Counted from the first letter of the stretch, positions 48,261 through 61,955 are shown. The stretch: DNA of 64,000 nucleotides from Stratiolaelaps scimitus (GCA_019614645.1 JABWDB010000006.1:3286001-3350000); one strand, 5' to 3'. A program made the numbers and translations. The notes: a model not told the origin generated them from the sequence alone.

Positions 48261-49899
48261 CGTGGGAGTCCATGTTGTCAGGGGATCATGGGAATAAAAA
48301 TTAAGCCAAAAGCATTTAGCATGTCACGTGATTCAAGGCTGCGCCTTGCACAAATTATAATCTATGTACATATGCACATACGACTAAGAGGGACGCGTAA
48401 ATGTATTCGATGAATTGAAAGGTCAATTCATCTAGACGTATTACCTAGGAGATATGGTGCATCTGCAGTAAATTCGCAACTAATGAGCAGATATTCTTGA
48501 TCACCTGATTCATTCATGCGCAATGAGTAACACGGTCTGTTATCTGCACTTAGTGAGGCTGATTTTGACTGAGGTCACTCATTGCTAGCCGGGGTCACTG
48601 AGAAAATCAGCTTTCACTAATTATTTGATCGACATCTATATACACATAGTGTAATAAAGACATTTGTGATTGTTAATAGTCTAGGGACACGATTAAATAA
48701 TTCCCGAGGAATTACTTAATCGACAATCACTTGCCCATGTGCCATTAGCAGCCTTGCGATGCGGATCTCGTGGGGATCAATCCCCTTTAGAAAACGCCGT
48801 GGGCGCACTGAATCGGTGACCGAAACCCGTAGAAAATTAAACCTAAGGTTACTTTGCATACGAGTGATGTTTTCCCATATGCGTGTGCATACAATTCATT
48901 TGTTCTATTTCGTGACATGGTGATCTCATCTTAATTAGTCTACATCTACATATAATGGCTGACGCCAACTTGAATCTGACATAATATGAGAGTGATTACT
49001 GCGACGCAGTTCGTTGACATGCATGATACGGATATGCTATGATACATAGTTGTCGCTCGTTGTCATACCAATTGACATTAGTTGTATAGGTTGTCCAGAA
49101 TAGCCAACAAATGCCAACAGGATGACGGTTGCCCCCCCTTCCCCCAAGTCATCGCTCCCGATAAGAACCGGAGGCCAACTTATAGATGAGTTAATGTATA
49201 GTCGACAATGCTACGAATGAGTCATCGGCACAATTCTGTAATGTCGCATTCGCATTTATTCGTCCACGCATTTGACGCTGCTTTATTTGAGATCTGTTTT
49301 GCTGGCGCTTCTAGGGACGGCGTCACTGTTCAGCACTGTTAGTCGAATTGTCTGCACGTATTTCCCCTGTATATATGCACTTGTGGCAAACTTCGACATC
49401 AAGCTGTACTGCGTATTGCGGCTTGGACAATATATAACCACTGGGTTGGCTGGACGATATTTCCTCCAATTTTCTGTGGTGTAGCTAGCAGGGTGAGTAT
49501 GGGCTGTTCGACTCTGGCGAATGTCTCCAACAAATATTCGTAGAGAAACATTCCCAATCAAATTTCGCTATTATTATTATTTATATTATCTAAGCCGTAA
49601 ACGGTAGGTTGCAACGCTTAGCAAAACACTCGGGCTTCTCGAGGTAAGTGTACGTATCAGTCGTATGGCATTCCAATATCAAGGGTGTCTCTGATATTGA
49701 AATCCGTTTTACAAAGTGCAGCCATATATATATATATATATTTATATTGCCTGTACAGTATCGTGTCTACTACATCTGTACCATGGACGTGGCATTCGCC
49801 ATGTACAGAGACACGGCTTCGTATGCGTGTAACTCCAACTCTCTCCTTCAAAGTGGATTCTACAATAAATCCGAGGGAGAAAAACCATACTAGTCATGC

Positions 49900-51362
49900 T
49901 GCACTCCCTACCGAATGCTCACCGAGTCATCGCAAGCGTTCCATGACTCACTGGCCAGCCCTGACAGAACTACGTTTCCAGACGTTACAGATACACGGAC
50001 AGACCGACAGGTAGCTGTCATTAAAAGGGAAGCCAGAACGTCGCATGGCGGAGTCAATGATGGCACCGGGAAGCAGCCCCCGTATACTCTCAGCAACTGT
50101 AATAGCAGCACCAGCCGCCAAAAATAGCGTCCCAGCAGCAGCAGCAACAACAGCAAGGTATTGCCTTTGCCCGCCCACAGACTTTCTCTGCGTGCGTGTG
50201 TGTGTCTGTCTGTTTGCATTATAGTTGTTGTTGTTGTTGAACTGGTGGCGTTAGTAACGCTGCTGTAGGTAAGAACGCCTGCTGACATACAGCCCAATAC
50301 AAGCCAAAGCATAGCGCGCTTCGAGCTGCTGTTGCTGCTGTTGCCGCCGTTGCGAGAAGTCTCCCAGTGGAAAGAGCCGCCGGCAGCAGCTGAGAGACAG
50401 CCGAGCTGGCTTCGCGCGAAAGCCCGACAAGCGCGCAGGCGACTACCACCAGCACCAGCAGTACTGGCACCACTGGCAAAGATGCTGGCATTCTAGCTGC
50501 TGTACTGGTCCGTAGCAATTGTAGCGAGTCGTCGGGTAGCGCAGTGAGCTGAGCCTTGCTCTGTCTGTTGCTGAGCCGATCAACAGCTTGCACACTGCTA
50601 TTGGCGATCGTGCTAGTTCTGACTGCTGGCTCGCTAGCGGGGGAATAACTGCTGGTAAAACGCGCGCAAGCGGCCGTTGTCGAAGTTGCCTCGCTGGCTA
50701 ACGACAGTCACAGCGCATCGCAGATGCTACTTCTATGTGAGTAGGACACTCTGATCGCTGACCCTAACAGCGTCAGAACACCTCACCGCTTTACAGGCAG
50801 GCCACATCGAACGGACAACCTTCACGTTGGTGTCTCTGCTCTGGCCGGAAAACGCAGGTCGAACACAAAGCTGGGTCCCACTACTGAGCACACTGCGGGC
50901 GCTTCTGCAGGGATTCCACGGAACTGCAACTCAAAATCATTCAATCATACGCTAATATACAGCGGGGCACCGAGTGATAAAGTACTCTATTGAGCGGGGC
51001 TCAGACATCATCAGCCGTTATTGTCAACATTGTGTGCCGTGTTCCATTGTGCGTTACGAGTGAATTTGTGGATATCCGCGAGAGCTCATAGAGTGAGCTA
51101 TCGTATTCGCGTCTATGATCGAGGCTGTTTAGCCAAAAACCGAGGACGCTTCCCTGTGCGATAGGTCACAAAGTCGGTTATACAAGTGTGAGATTTACAC
51201 GTGCGCAAGAGAACAGGGAGAACCTATTATTCAGCCTCAAATAGTGTCTGCCGTCATTTGTCGTCCGCGAGCAAGTGACACGGTACGGGTTACAGGTTGT
51301 GCTATAGAGGTTATAACATCTGGGGTACATTCTCTCATCGGGTGCTGCATCTCGTCCACAGT
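49900..51362. other. GC- and CAG-rich block upstream of the LRRC20-like gene
   Basis: Contains CAG/CTG runs, GC-rich stretches and open frames on the - strand, one of them (50219-50593) with a hydrophobic segment. Position and composition suggest the promoter and 5' UTR of the gene that starts at 51363. No TATA box or initiator was recognised. Confidence 0.35.
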
Positions 51363-51465
51363 ATGGCCGTTATCATGAGTCCACAGGAGGCGATCAGCTC
51401 TGCTGAAAAAGATGTCGTCCGCGTCGTTCTGCGCTGCAACGATGCCACTGAGAACCAGAAGCTGG
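51363..51465 (+). CDS. LRRC20: LRRC20-like exon 1
   Basis: ATG at 51363 in strong context. The exon ends in phase 1 at CTGG|GTAAGC, so the next exon's AT completes a GAT codon and restores KLDLSSC at the first leucine-rich repeat. Found by phase and by the VVRVV helix typical of the N terminus. Confidence 0.78.
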
Positions 51466-51564
51466 GTAAGCTCTTGCCTTTTGAGAATGCTTATAGACTT
51501 GAGGCACCTACACGAATCTATCTGCACGTAAGTTACATAAACAGATATAATATAGCAGTTTCAC

Positions 51565-51606
<42 letters not shown>

Positions 51607-53060
51607 CGAAACCAGTAGCGTTAATAGGGGTCGCTTTAGATACAACTTGTAACAACATTGCGATCGGTTTGCTATTCAATTCGTCTCGTACGATATCGCA
51701 GAGGTTAATACTCATCGAAACATATTCTTCAACGTGTCTAATCATACTCAATTCTGAAAAGAAATATGTGTGAATGGGGCTGTATGTAAGTCCAACGAAA
51801 TCAGCGTTAGTAGGTAACCCTACTATACTGTAGCACAGGAAATAACGGCCCTGGCAGGAGAACTGATGCTAGGCAGCCGTATATCCCTCGTTTAATAGAA
51901 GGCAACATGTATTTGGATACCTTAGCAACAAACTCCGATAAATTGGACGGCGGTCGAAGCTGCCAAATGGAAATGTATATTCGGGCAAGAGCAAATTACC
52001 ACAGTTATCGTATAGACAATTACGTATTTGTCGAAATAGGCAAATTACTTCAAGCAACATCAACGTCGATCCCGATTCGCTCAGTATCGTACTGATACCA
52101 TCTGGTAATTAATTCACATATAAGATGTAGCATATGTAAATGACCACGTCTACTGATAAATTAGCGTATCTGATATATATATATATATATATATAAGCAT
52201 GCCGCCAAATAGAATTATGGTTCACAACACTAATCAACCAGCAACGCACCGAAGCATCACCAGAAGCATCGCCATTTATTGAGCTCTTGCGCTAGCAGTC
52301 CGTCAATCACTTAGTCGGTCCATCAAGCCCGGTTATCTTGGCATGAATTACAAAAACCTTAGCTGATATCTGACAAAATCGCATTGAAGTCCACCACAAA
52401 AAAAACCTCATCACCAGCACCTCCATCGTATCGCTATTTACCATCATCATCGTCATAATAATACTATAGTAATAAATAGTAATAATAAGGATTTTTTATC
52501 TTATGTTAGGCACCAACTTATTTCTTCGATAGCATTGCCGCTCGCAGTGTGATCAATGTATGTGCATTTCTTAGTTCTTTCTCAATAACACACACACACA
52601 CACACAGGCACATACACACGCGACTACGGCCAGTTACAGACAAACGGCTACACAAACGAGCACAGTAAAGGTCTGCCTTCGTTGAATTCGCTTCGCGCGC
52701 GCCACAACCTATCCAGCGTCAACAGCTGACCGTTCAGCTGGTGCCCGCTCGTGGAACGGTAGTCGGCGTTTTCGCCGCCGTAGAAGAAACGAAATGAATT
52801 CTTATCAAGGTCACCTCGGCACACAACAACAGCAGCACCAGCAGCAGCAGCAGCTGTGGCAGCAGCCACCATCTTCATTGCAGGTCTGCTCGCAGCGTGC
52901 CAATCAGAGCAGTTTTATCCTTCATAAGATATCTCACACAGGGCAGGCACAGATTGGCATAGATAAAACAACGACGAAATCCCCGTTGCCTCATCGCGCA
53001 ATGTTCGCCCTGCGCACTGCGCGGTGGATTCACACCTTGCGCGTTTCGTTTTTGCTTTGT

Positions 53061-53097
<37 letters not shown>

Positions 53098-56000
53098 CCA
53101 CTGTTACAACTGCTACGATTATTACCCCTACTACGGCCTATGGCTGCTTGCATTCTACTATTATTAATAAGCAGGCGCGCCGCCGCCTGACGCTGTCAGC
53201 GTCTCTGGCGATGCTGCTCGCTATGCTCTTTGTTTCTGCGGAACGATGCGATTGCAGTAGTCGCCGCCGCCCGCCGCCGCCGCCACCACGCTGCGCAAGA
53301 GAGAACGTGTGCGTGTTTGTTGTATAATAGGTAGATTGTGTGTGGCTGTGTTTGTTTGTGTGTGTGTGTGTGTATGTTCGTGTGTTTGTGTGGCGTAAAT
53401 CGACGCCGTTGTCTGGTATTGTTATGTTTGCCGTGGCGGACGCAATTTCGGGGGTCAGAAGAGATCGGGGGCGGGTGTTGCAGGGAACGCGTGGCATGTT
53501 GAAAATTTCACTCGTCCAGTATCTAGGGGTATTATGATTATTTCTTAGGGCTGAGTGGGCTCGTTGCGGCCTGCTGGGATCGCTCCGCGTTTGCTCATAG
53601 CCAACACTGCTGGTGTAGTTTCGGCCGGCGCAAATCATGCGAAGCCTCCATAGCAGAGTTAAGCATGCGGAGAAAATAACCGCGTCGAAGGAACCCCGTT
53701 CGCATGTACGCTCACGTTTAGCAGAAGAATTGCAAGCATTTAATTCCCTACTCGACTGCGGCTTGACCTCTGCGTCGTAATTGAAATAGCCGTCGTCATA
53801 GCGATGCTGAGAACTGCGTCAATGACGAATAAACAATTTTTAGAGAAATTGTTACACAATCCCTTGTTGTGCTGTATTTCGTGAGAGGAATATGTTGTAC
53901 CGAAAAAAAATAGCTCCCAAACAACGCAACGCTTAAAGGCTTAAACCGTTTGGCTGAAATTCACCAGTCGCGACGACCTTCAACGGATCTATTTAACAGA
54001 CATATCATTACGATATTGTATAACATAGAATGGTATTGACGTTATCGTTTTGACGAATAACGTTATGCAGGTTTTATCGATATAAAGCCGTGACTAGAAA
54101 CATGTTAAAATAACCTTACAAGCTTATAATGCTGTAAGGTTCGACAGAGGTGTCTCCTTCAGTGAATGCTAAGTATATTTCAGCATTTTATTGGCAGCGA
54201 CTTCGTCGATGTTGTCAGATGTCCCGCTTGTCGGAATGAGGACTGACTTCGATTGGCTCCGCGCAGAAGTTTCAGAAGATTTTCAAGGTGCGCACGTTGG
54301 CTGTCAGCCACAGCATACTTCCTAATGCTAGGTCTATGCAAGAGCCGAGTGGTAAACACAGTACGACTTCAAGCGTCGTCAGTTCAACGTTCTGCGCTCT
54401 CTGTGAAAGCGAATCCATTGGAAACTAATATAAAGGGTCGATCGACCGTGTAACGGATATCGGAAGACGGCACACCAGCACTAGTTCACTGAGTAACATA
54501 CGTAACTGTATTTTTAATATATTCGGCTGGCAAAAATCCCTGGTAGACAATCTAGACATCGATCCGATTACTCACCGATTCGTACTATTGCCAAAGGCTA
54601 CATAATTAACATTTGTCGAAGTATCGAGTGGGCTGGAGTGGTGGTACAAGATGCTGAACGAAGATCGGTGGACCGACTCCTGCAGGTTGGATGTTGGCAA
54701 GACGCCACCAGAAAGGAAGGCCATCTAGTATAGAACTTTGGCAGTTACGTGCACAAGCAGAGGAGAAGACTTCTTGCGACCCATAGAGAAGATATGAGCG
54801 GGCACCAGTCGAGCCAACGGGCCGAGAACAGCCGTCGCCAAGCGAGGAGCAACGAGATAAATGCGGGCGATTCTCGCGCGTCACTGCCGTGGCGCGCTAT
54901 TTGAGGTGGAATACATCGACAGAATCAGATGAAACGCGTTGACAATTTGTTGCATTATACCAATCGGGATGACGTTGCCGTCGTGGTATCGATTAGTTCG
55001 CCGGGTTGTTCGGCGAAGGCTCACCATCAACAGGATCATAGCAATATATAATCATTTAAACACATACTCAGCCATTGTCGGAGCTGAAGAGAAGGGGGGG
55101 GGGCGATTGGCTTATGACGCATGCAACCATTTCGTGTATCGCTGATTCATGAGTCAAATTCGCGTACACCGAGTACAGATGCATGGTACGATGCGTTCCC
55201 GTTGTGGTTGGCTGTGCATAGTACTTGTGTTACATACGAGCGTACATCCCTGTGATAAGATTGCGATCATGGCGGTGATTTTGATGAAGGCGACTCTAAT
55301 GTAGGCTTTGATAGGGCGAGTGGAAAATACTGGGTAGCTGGATCTATGGGCAACACAGAATGAAGGGTAAACACAGGTGAGTGAATTCGAAAATTCTCTC
55401 ATATTCATTGGTCATCTCATAGCCGTTAGTCAGAGCAGCCTTGAAAGGCAAACAAGAGAAAGCCTATGCCAGAGAGGCGGTCGTCAAAGAGACGTCAACG
55501 ACGTTACATAACATTTTAACGAAACATATGTTCTAATCGCATACGGATCACAGCCTAATTTGCACAAATATATATGGCAGCAGTTCAACACATTGGACAT
55601 CCTCATAACGATGACTGGTTGTGTATGAATCGGGCGAAATAACGTTGCCGCCGTTCGATCAGAGCCGAAATGTGCGTTGACATTGACTAAGCTGGCTGAC
55701 AATCTAGCAGCAGCAGCAATCTGGCCACCAGCTTTCGTAGTTGCACATGCGTCAGCTCGTTCGAGTCGGTAACCCGTCTTGGGACAAGGGCGTCGATGGA
55801 CGTCGATTGCCGATTGGATATACGTGCACGACTGGTCAGACTGGTACTGTATGTCATACTATGGCAGAACACTGTATACAAAGCATCGTCGGCAACTGAG
55901 CCCCGCAATTCCTTCGCCATAACATCGCTTTCTCTCTTCGGCACAGTTTGTATGGCTAGGTGTGTAGATTCGGCGGATACAACTCGCCAGACGAAGCTGA

Positions 56001-57425
56001 ATTGACGATATTCTATTGAGCCAGTGAGACATCGCCTTGCTGGGGAACGCTCTTTGCAATGCTAGGTGTTCTCAGCTGAAGCGATTGCCATTTTACTAGA
56101 CGATGTTCCGGATTTGCTATCCTGGTATACCACTGCCGAGGTAATTCCGACTGTTTAGACAAATCAGCTGTTCATGTTTCACATGATGCGTGCAAGGGCG
56201 TGCCTACCAGGTCAAAGGAATCATACAGTTCAACACAACGTTTGATGACGAGAGTAGCAAATTTAGCCGTGACGGATCTATTGTGAACCACGTCTGCCGG
56301 ACGTGGTTATTTCAGCTCCAGTCAATAGCCGCTCTTTAGTATCGTATTGATTCGAGAAGCAGCTTATCATCAAATTTTACTTCTTTTCTCATATGATCCG
56401 CTGCATCCTATTCATTACTGTTATTCCCAGCTTTGAACTCAACGTGGAACTCATTAGGCTAATAACTTTGACCAATTCAGGTATTCATGATGTGGGTCGT
56501 CATTCTCATTCGGCGGTACAGCTTGTTATACGCGCGTACACTTCGTCGCTATTTCCAGAGGCTAAGATTCGCCAACTTTTCGTACTTGATAGCCGACATT
56601 TTGTTGCCCTACGTTCGTCCTTAACGAGGACGAAATTCACCGATTGAAGATGAAACGCCAACGCATCAGGAGGGAGCAACGGAGGGTCCTCAACGAGCTA
56701 GGCTATTTTGCCCATGTATCTGTGTTACTTGAATATTGCGGTAACTCAGTCCCCGCCTGCCCTTACCACGTCGCAGAGTCAACCGCTTTCCGGTCGCGTT
56801 CACACCTCCTTATAGCACAATTCGCACAAAGTACACCTTTGGAGAAGGGAGTACCACAGGTTGCCGAGGTACGATAGCTTAGACGGCGAGGTCCCTGTAT
56901 CGAAATCTCAAGGGTAACACGTTCAAGCTCTGCCTTGCTATGCGTTGTTCTCATCATATTTGGGTCAGCCTATTTGGGTTTTTTTTGAGAGGAGGAAATT
57001 TTCTTCAAATGCACAGACACCACCAGAGACACCTTCCAATCTCCAGTCATCTGTCCTTTACCTGATGGCGGCGCACCTCCCTGCTGCTGCGGGGCTGCTT
57101 TTTCCGATTGCAGCCGCCCCTAAATATAGTAATGACTTGATTTTCTCTGATCAACAGTTACACATAGAACAAACCAGCCTCAAAGTTGGTGATAGACCAT
57201 GAGAAACTACGCCTGAAAATAGCAGTCACTATTGTATTCCCATGTATTATCACGCTTTCACAATCGTTTATCGTCTACAATCACCCTGTCAAGGTCTACT
57301 GATTTCTGTGAGCACAAATTGTTTTTATATCAAACGAATCTCTAAGCTGTCCTTACTGTTTGTGCTGTATTCGCAGTCTCAAAAGTAGCTGTACAACCTA
57401 GGCATTGTTTTTCTTCTCATCAAGT

Positions 57426-57464
<39 letters not shown>

Positions 57465-60400
57465 TGCACCAACAGCTAGCCACTTGACATAGACCGCTGC
57501 TAACTGTTAATAGATAAAGTGAGGCGAGAGGATAAAGTGAGAATAGATAAAGCTAGGCAAGCCAAGTGGCTAACTGTTAGCCACTTGGCACTAACGCTAC
57601 TTGAATAAATTTAAGATCTCGATATAGTGGATCACCAGTGCAGGAACTTGTCTCCTTGCTTGTTAAGCCATAGGAATCTGTAAACGGCAGGCGACAATAG
57701 CTGCGAAACAACAACAACAGCAACGAACGAAGCTTTGCCTCCGTTTTCTTGCTGCATCCATCTTTCGTTCCGAATCGAATCCCCTTTGCCACTATGCTGC
57801 TGAGGCTGTAGTTCGTTGTTGATGTTTAGCTGTTGCGAGGGGTGTTACATAACGGAGCAGGTCACTTCATTTTACCTGCACGGTAGAACAGTGGATGCGT
57901 GTGTTCGCGTCTCTGGTAATCGAGCGGGGTCTTATGGCCGTCGTGTCTTGGTTGGTTGTGCTGTTACGCACTGTTATATCTATCTGTTGTTCGAGATGGA
58001 TGCGAGCAACGTTGATTTGAACGCAGCGCGATCCGGCTGCGTTATAGCTATGCTCGTCGGGTCCGTGCGCGCGATCCTGGAGATACGGACGGGCCCATCG
58101 CGTGCGATGTGAAGTGTTGCTATATGATGCTTCGGCGACATGAGAGCAGCCTGCTAGCCGAACGGAGAAGAGGCGGCAGCCACAGCTGTTGGCAGACCAA
58201 AATCCCGTGACAGCTTTTCGGGGTCTGAAGTGAGGCTCGTCTGATGCTAAACTGAGCTGAGCCGAACAGACGAACGCGTTGGCCGCCAAATTCAGAAAGT
58301 TGACAAGTTGCTGTTGTTGCTGCTGCTGCCGCCGTTGTTGTTATCGTCGTCGACGTCAACATCATCAGATTTCGAAGGCGTTCTGCATTTGTGTAGAATG
58401 TGCGCAGCTATACAAGCGGGCGCGCACGTGTGTGTGTGTGATTTGAACAATGGCGACGGTCAAACTCTGTCACAAGTCAACAGTAATCGCGTTCTGCTTG
58501 ATATCACATCGGCCGTTGCAAGGGCAGAAAGATCTGGGTATCGAATGGCTCTAGGAGGCTCTGGGGGACGTCTAGCCTGAGATATCACTTTCGCCAGGCA
58601 GTGGTGCGGCGCGATTGGACAGACTGAAAGTGTCTGGTTAGACGTATCGACGATGCTATGCATGTGTCGATATACATACACTAGATCGTATGGTTGAAAT
58701 TACCGTTTCTGAGTTATAGTTATCGCACGATTTGAGGACCATTGATACTTGGTGGATAATTTCCAATTCTGTTTAGTTTCGCAATACCGCAACATTATCA
58801 CGTTTGCGGCATATAGATGACTAATCACAGAATATAGTGCAAATAAATGCACTTTAACTGCGAAGGCAGACTTTATTCGTTTGAGTCTCGTCGTACGGTA
58901 TGTTTGCTTAGCAGGCGACGCTATATGTAGTTTATTATTAAAGTAGTGAATGTGGAGCTTCCGAATACACGATAAGCAATGCGAGTGCAACGAGGGCGCT
59001 ACCTGGGTATGATCTGCGGGTGTGACTTCATTTAATAATTGCGCCCGAGGCTAAGTCTTGATTCCTTTCGATGCGGAAGGAGTTGCCAATCGCCGAGCCT
59101 CAGATATACTGTAGCTGTCTAACAGTGCTTCAGTCTTCATAAAGATGCCGCTTCCATATCAGGCTGAGGATAATGTTCCAACATGATAATATTTTTCACG
59201 CAGGCTCCTCATCCTATGAAGATCTCATAAGCAGCACAATGTGCTAAGGCTATCTGCTACTTCGTCACTCCATCACTATTCACGTCTTGTGCCGGGTAAA
59301 ATTTGTGAAATAAATACTGTTTTTTTTTCGAGCTGATCCTCAACTGTTCCCTTATCTGACAGGCCTTAGCTTTTAACCTTTAGGTATTACTCTGAGGACC
59401 TGTCGGGGCCTCCTTTGCTTATTCTCTGCCTTACTCGTACCTGACAAGTAAAACCTGTGAAACAAATACAGAACGCACAAAGTCAAAGCCATTAAAACAC
59501 AACCAGTAAACGGACTGTGGAAACGAAATGAAAATATATATTTCAATGACATTGATACAACCATCACACTGAGTTTTCGCAGTGAAAAATCGTTCGACGC
59601 CGGGTGGTTTTATTGTAGTTAATATAATTATTATTGGCAAAGGGTGATATTTGTTGTTCGGTTTACGTAACTTCGCAAAGCGTGGGGGTGTTGCAGAATC
59701 AGCTCACGGGCACGTTCGGGGTTGATCGGTCCGAGTTGTAGCGTCGTGTGAATTTTTAGCACGTGCTCTTGTTTGCCGACACGAAACGAACTAGAGAAAG
59801 GGTCTGGTCAGGGTCAAGGTAATTCAGCAACGTAAAATATAACGGTGAAGACTTCGGGAAGATCTTATCTCAACAATGAATGAACAAGATAAACAAGACG
59901 ACTGTCACACCATCATCTGGCAAGGGAGAATCATTTCTGTCCACAATGAAATACAGAGACAACCCGCCGAATGGTGTAGTTTATTGGCATGTGCAAACGT
60001 AACGCCGTTGCCGGTTTAAAATGAGAAAATATTGGGGTAATTTCAATATCGTTGGTTATCTTTGCCATCAAGTATGGTAGCATGTTAGCTCACTCAATAT
60101 TCAGATGGTCAGATTTGATATCAGTCAATCGATCAGTCGTTGAAGTCTAACGTAGCCAATATATTTGCGGGTACTTTTCAAAGGATTTCAACGAGATCCA
60201 TGCAAAACACGTTACTAGATGTTTATCCTTAAAATGTTTATTCCTCTATGAAAAAGCCCCTATTTTCGTCTCTTAGCATCGTAGTTGCACCCCACAGAGT
60301 GCGAGACAGCGAGTACAGTATTATGTAATGGAACAAATTTGTTCAACTCTTGCCTTACAGATCTGTCATCCTGTTTCCTGGCGTCATTTCCCGATGCGGT

Positions 60401-61804
60401 GTTTATGCTGATGCGGAACACTCAGCTAGAAAGCCTTGATCTCTCTCAGAACGTACTTCGCAAGATCACTGCCAAACTACCTCAGAAGTTCTCATACATC
60501 AGATCACTCAATCTATCGTCGAACAGGTTCGTAATGTGCTGGTTTCTCAACGTTCGCCAACTTCAGGTTTGAATACTAAGCAGAGTGAACTCTACGGTTT
60601 CTATGCAGTACCAAACTTTATCAACACATTCTCAAGTTCAAAGATTGCTTGGGTTACTGTGCGCTACTTAGGGGATTTGTGATCGGATATACTTCATGTT
60701 CAGCGATCATGACGTCGCCCTTGCCCCCTCATAGACTTGGTGTATCAGAAACTCACATATCAACTACCAATATACGATACACAGTGCAACTTTCAATAGA
60801 GCTGAAGTCTAAACTAAACTTTTTCGGGCTGACTCTCAGCCAACATTGAACGTCCACGGTACCGCTTTCGCATTGCTTCAAAAGACGGAACTATTGTGGG
60901 TTCCTACCCTATGGAAACTATTCTTTATGATATTCTCACACAAACTACTATATTCATATATCTTGAAAATTGCAGACTCTGTGCTCTACCAGATGAAACT
61001 TCGGAGCTGGAAAATCTCTCGCGGCTTGACCTGAGCGGCAATGAGTTTATGTCGGTGCCTTGGTGCGTCTACCGAATGCCACAGCTGCGCTTCCTTGATC
61101 TCAGCAATAACTATATCGCTGGTATGCCTATGAGATTGCTGCTTAACTGCATCAAAATTTCAAATTTTTCTAGTTAACCTCATGGGTAATCATCTCCACC
61201 GAAAGAGATTCTTTTTCATAGATTAACCTGAACGACACTCGATTTGTGCAGATATATCCCGTTAATTTTTCTGTCACAGTTGTGCATGACGCTGAAACAT
61301 CTATTCACAAATAAAGAACGTTGCTATTATTAAGGCAAAAGATTGAGCTATCAGCCCACATTGGCGACCCAATTCGACAATCAATTTTAGCGCATACATG
61401 AAACAGTGCTGATATAAGATCATTATGGTGATATCGGAGCTCCTATTGGCTGCTTCGAACAAAATCATCAGTGTCCCATATTCCCCACACCAATGTCCCA
61501 TATATATATATTCATCTATATGATTATAGAGGACTACAAAGCAGGTGTGTGGTTCAATTTCATTTTATTCTTCTTAACGGCCATGTATTTTTGTGGATCT
61601 CAGCCTTATCTTAGCCTGTCTAACCTTGCAACTCTTTCTATCGACTTCTTGGTGTGCTGTCTAGATGTGGAGTTGGACCGGCTGAAGCAGCTCAACTGCG
61701 AGATTCGTTTAAATAACAACCCACTCAGCGAAGACTGCTGCAAGCAGTTAGCCAAGGAAAGCTTGCCTGGTGTCAGTTATACCCCATTCCGAGAAGAGGA
61801 GTAG
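51363..61804 (+). CDS. LRRC20: LRRC20-like leucine-rich-repeat protein, 4 coding exons
   Basis: A small intracellular leucine-rich-repeat protein of unknown biochemical role, presumably a protein-binding scaffold. Coding exons are 51363-51465, 60361-60526, 60976-61121 and 61665-61804. GT-AG boundaries and phases (1, 2, 1) all agree, and the sum is 555 nt, 184 residues plus stop, the size of vertebrate LRRC20. The N terminus is a helix (EKDVVRVVLRC). Leucine-rich repeats follow: LDLSSCFLASFPDAV, LESLDLSQNVLRKI, IRSLNLSSNRLCALP, LSRLDLSGNEFMSVP, LRFLDLSNNYIA, ending with EIRLNNNPLSEDC. The start ATG has A at -3 and G at +4. Another short LRR protein cannot be fully excluded. Confidence 0.85.
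51566..51604. repeat. (TA)n microsatellite
   Basis: About 19 TA units, 100 bp after exon 1 of the LRRC20-like gene. Confidence 0.9.
52794..52883 (+). CDS. Candidate first coding exon, poly-Gln, unproven
   Basis: ATG followed by 30 codons, MNSYQGHLGTQQQQHQQQQQ and a Pro/Ser end, then CAG|GTCTGC, phase 0. A GC-rich leader precedes it. No partner exon with matching phase and homology was found in the window. It cannot splice in frame to exon 2 of the LRRC20-like gene, which needs phase 1. Confidence 0.2.
53063..53093. repeat. (TA)n microsatellite
   Basis: About 15 TA units in the large LRRC20-like intron. Confidence 0.9.
57427..57459. repeat. (TA)n microsatellite
   Basis: About 16 TA units in the large LRRC20-like intron. 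Confidence 0.9.
60361..60526 (+). CDS. LRRC20: LRRC20-like exon 2
   Basis: The acceptor is CTCTTGCCTTACAG; the donor is AACAG|GTTCGT, phase 2. Encodes two leucine-rich repeats with the spacing of LRRC20: SCFLASFPDAVFMLMRNTQL and then SLDLSQNVLRKITAKLPQKF. Confidence 0.9.
60527..60975 (+). other. Intron of the LRRC20-like gene, 449 bp
   Basis: No other feature was seen; the acceptor is CTTGAAAATTGCAG. Confidence 0.8.
60976..61121 (+). CDS. LRRC20: LRRC20-like exon 3
   Basis: One base completes the Arg codon of LNLSSNR, then LCALPDETSELENLSRLDLS and RMPQLRFLDLSNNYIA. Two canonical LxxLxLxxN repeats. Ends in phase 1 at GCTG|GTATGC. Confidence 0.92.
61122..61664 (+). other. Intron of the LRRC20-like gene, 543 bp
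   Basis: AT-rich with a short TA tract near 61501-61510. The acceptor GTGTGCTGTCTAG has a modest pyrimidine tract. Confidence 0.75.
61665..61804 (+). CDS. LRRC20: LRRC20-like exon 4 with stop
   Basis: Two bases complete GAT, giving YIADVELDRLKQLNCEIRLN and NNPLSEDCCKQLAKESLPG, then FREEE and TAG at 61802-61804. The Ile-x-Leu-x-x-Asn-Pro-Leu motif caps the last repeat as in LRRC20. Confidence 0.9.
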
Positions 61805-61955
61805 ATCGCGATCCGTTGTCATGCCACCGCTGGGCGGTCCGGACCCAGGGACAGTTAACTGTTGTACATCCATTCAATGACAGCGCGTTATAGCACAAAC
61901 TACGTAGGACTTATAGATTGAAAATGGGGACAGACAAACGCTTTAAGGCTTGATC

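Larger units (their letters stand above)
51466..60360 (+). other. Large intron of the LRRC20-like gene, 8895 bp
   Basis: Contains (TA)n tracts (51566-51604, 52172-52195, 53063-53093, 57427-57459), CA and TG repeats (52589-52608, 53338-53395), GC/CAG-rich blocks at about 52650-53330 and 57660-58600, and a direct repeat near 59290-59475. A possible exon at 52794-52883 is treated separately. No recognised gene is nested in it. Confidence 0.7.

Noticed and set aside
50090..50160. CRISPR-like or tandem array
   Set aside because: The repeats are CAG microsatellite runs; no spacer-repeat structure occurs anywhere in the window.
57867..58289. 140-codon - strand frame inside the LRRC20-like intron
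   Set aside because: Lies in a GC-rich stretch, is overlapped by a + strand frame, and has no recognised domain.
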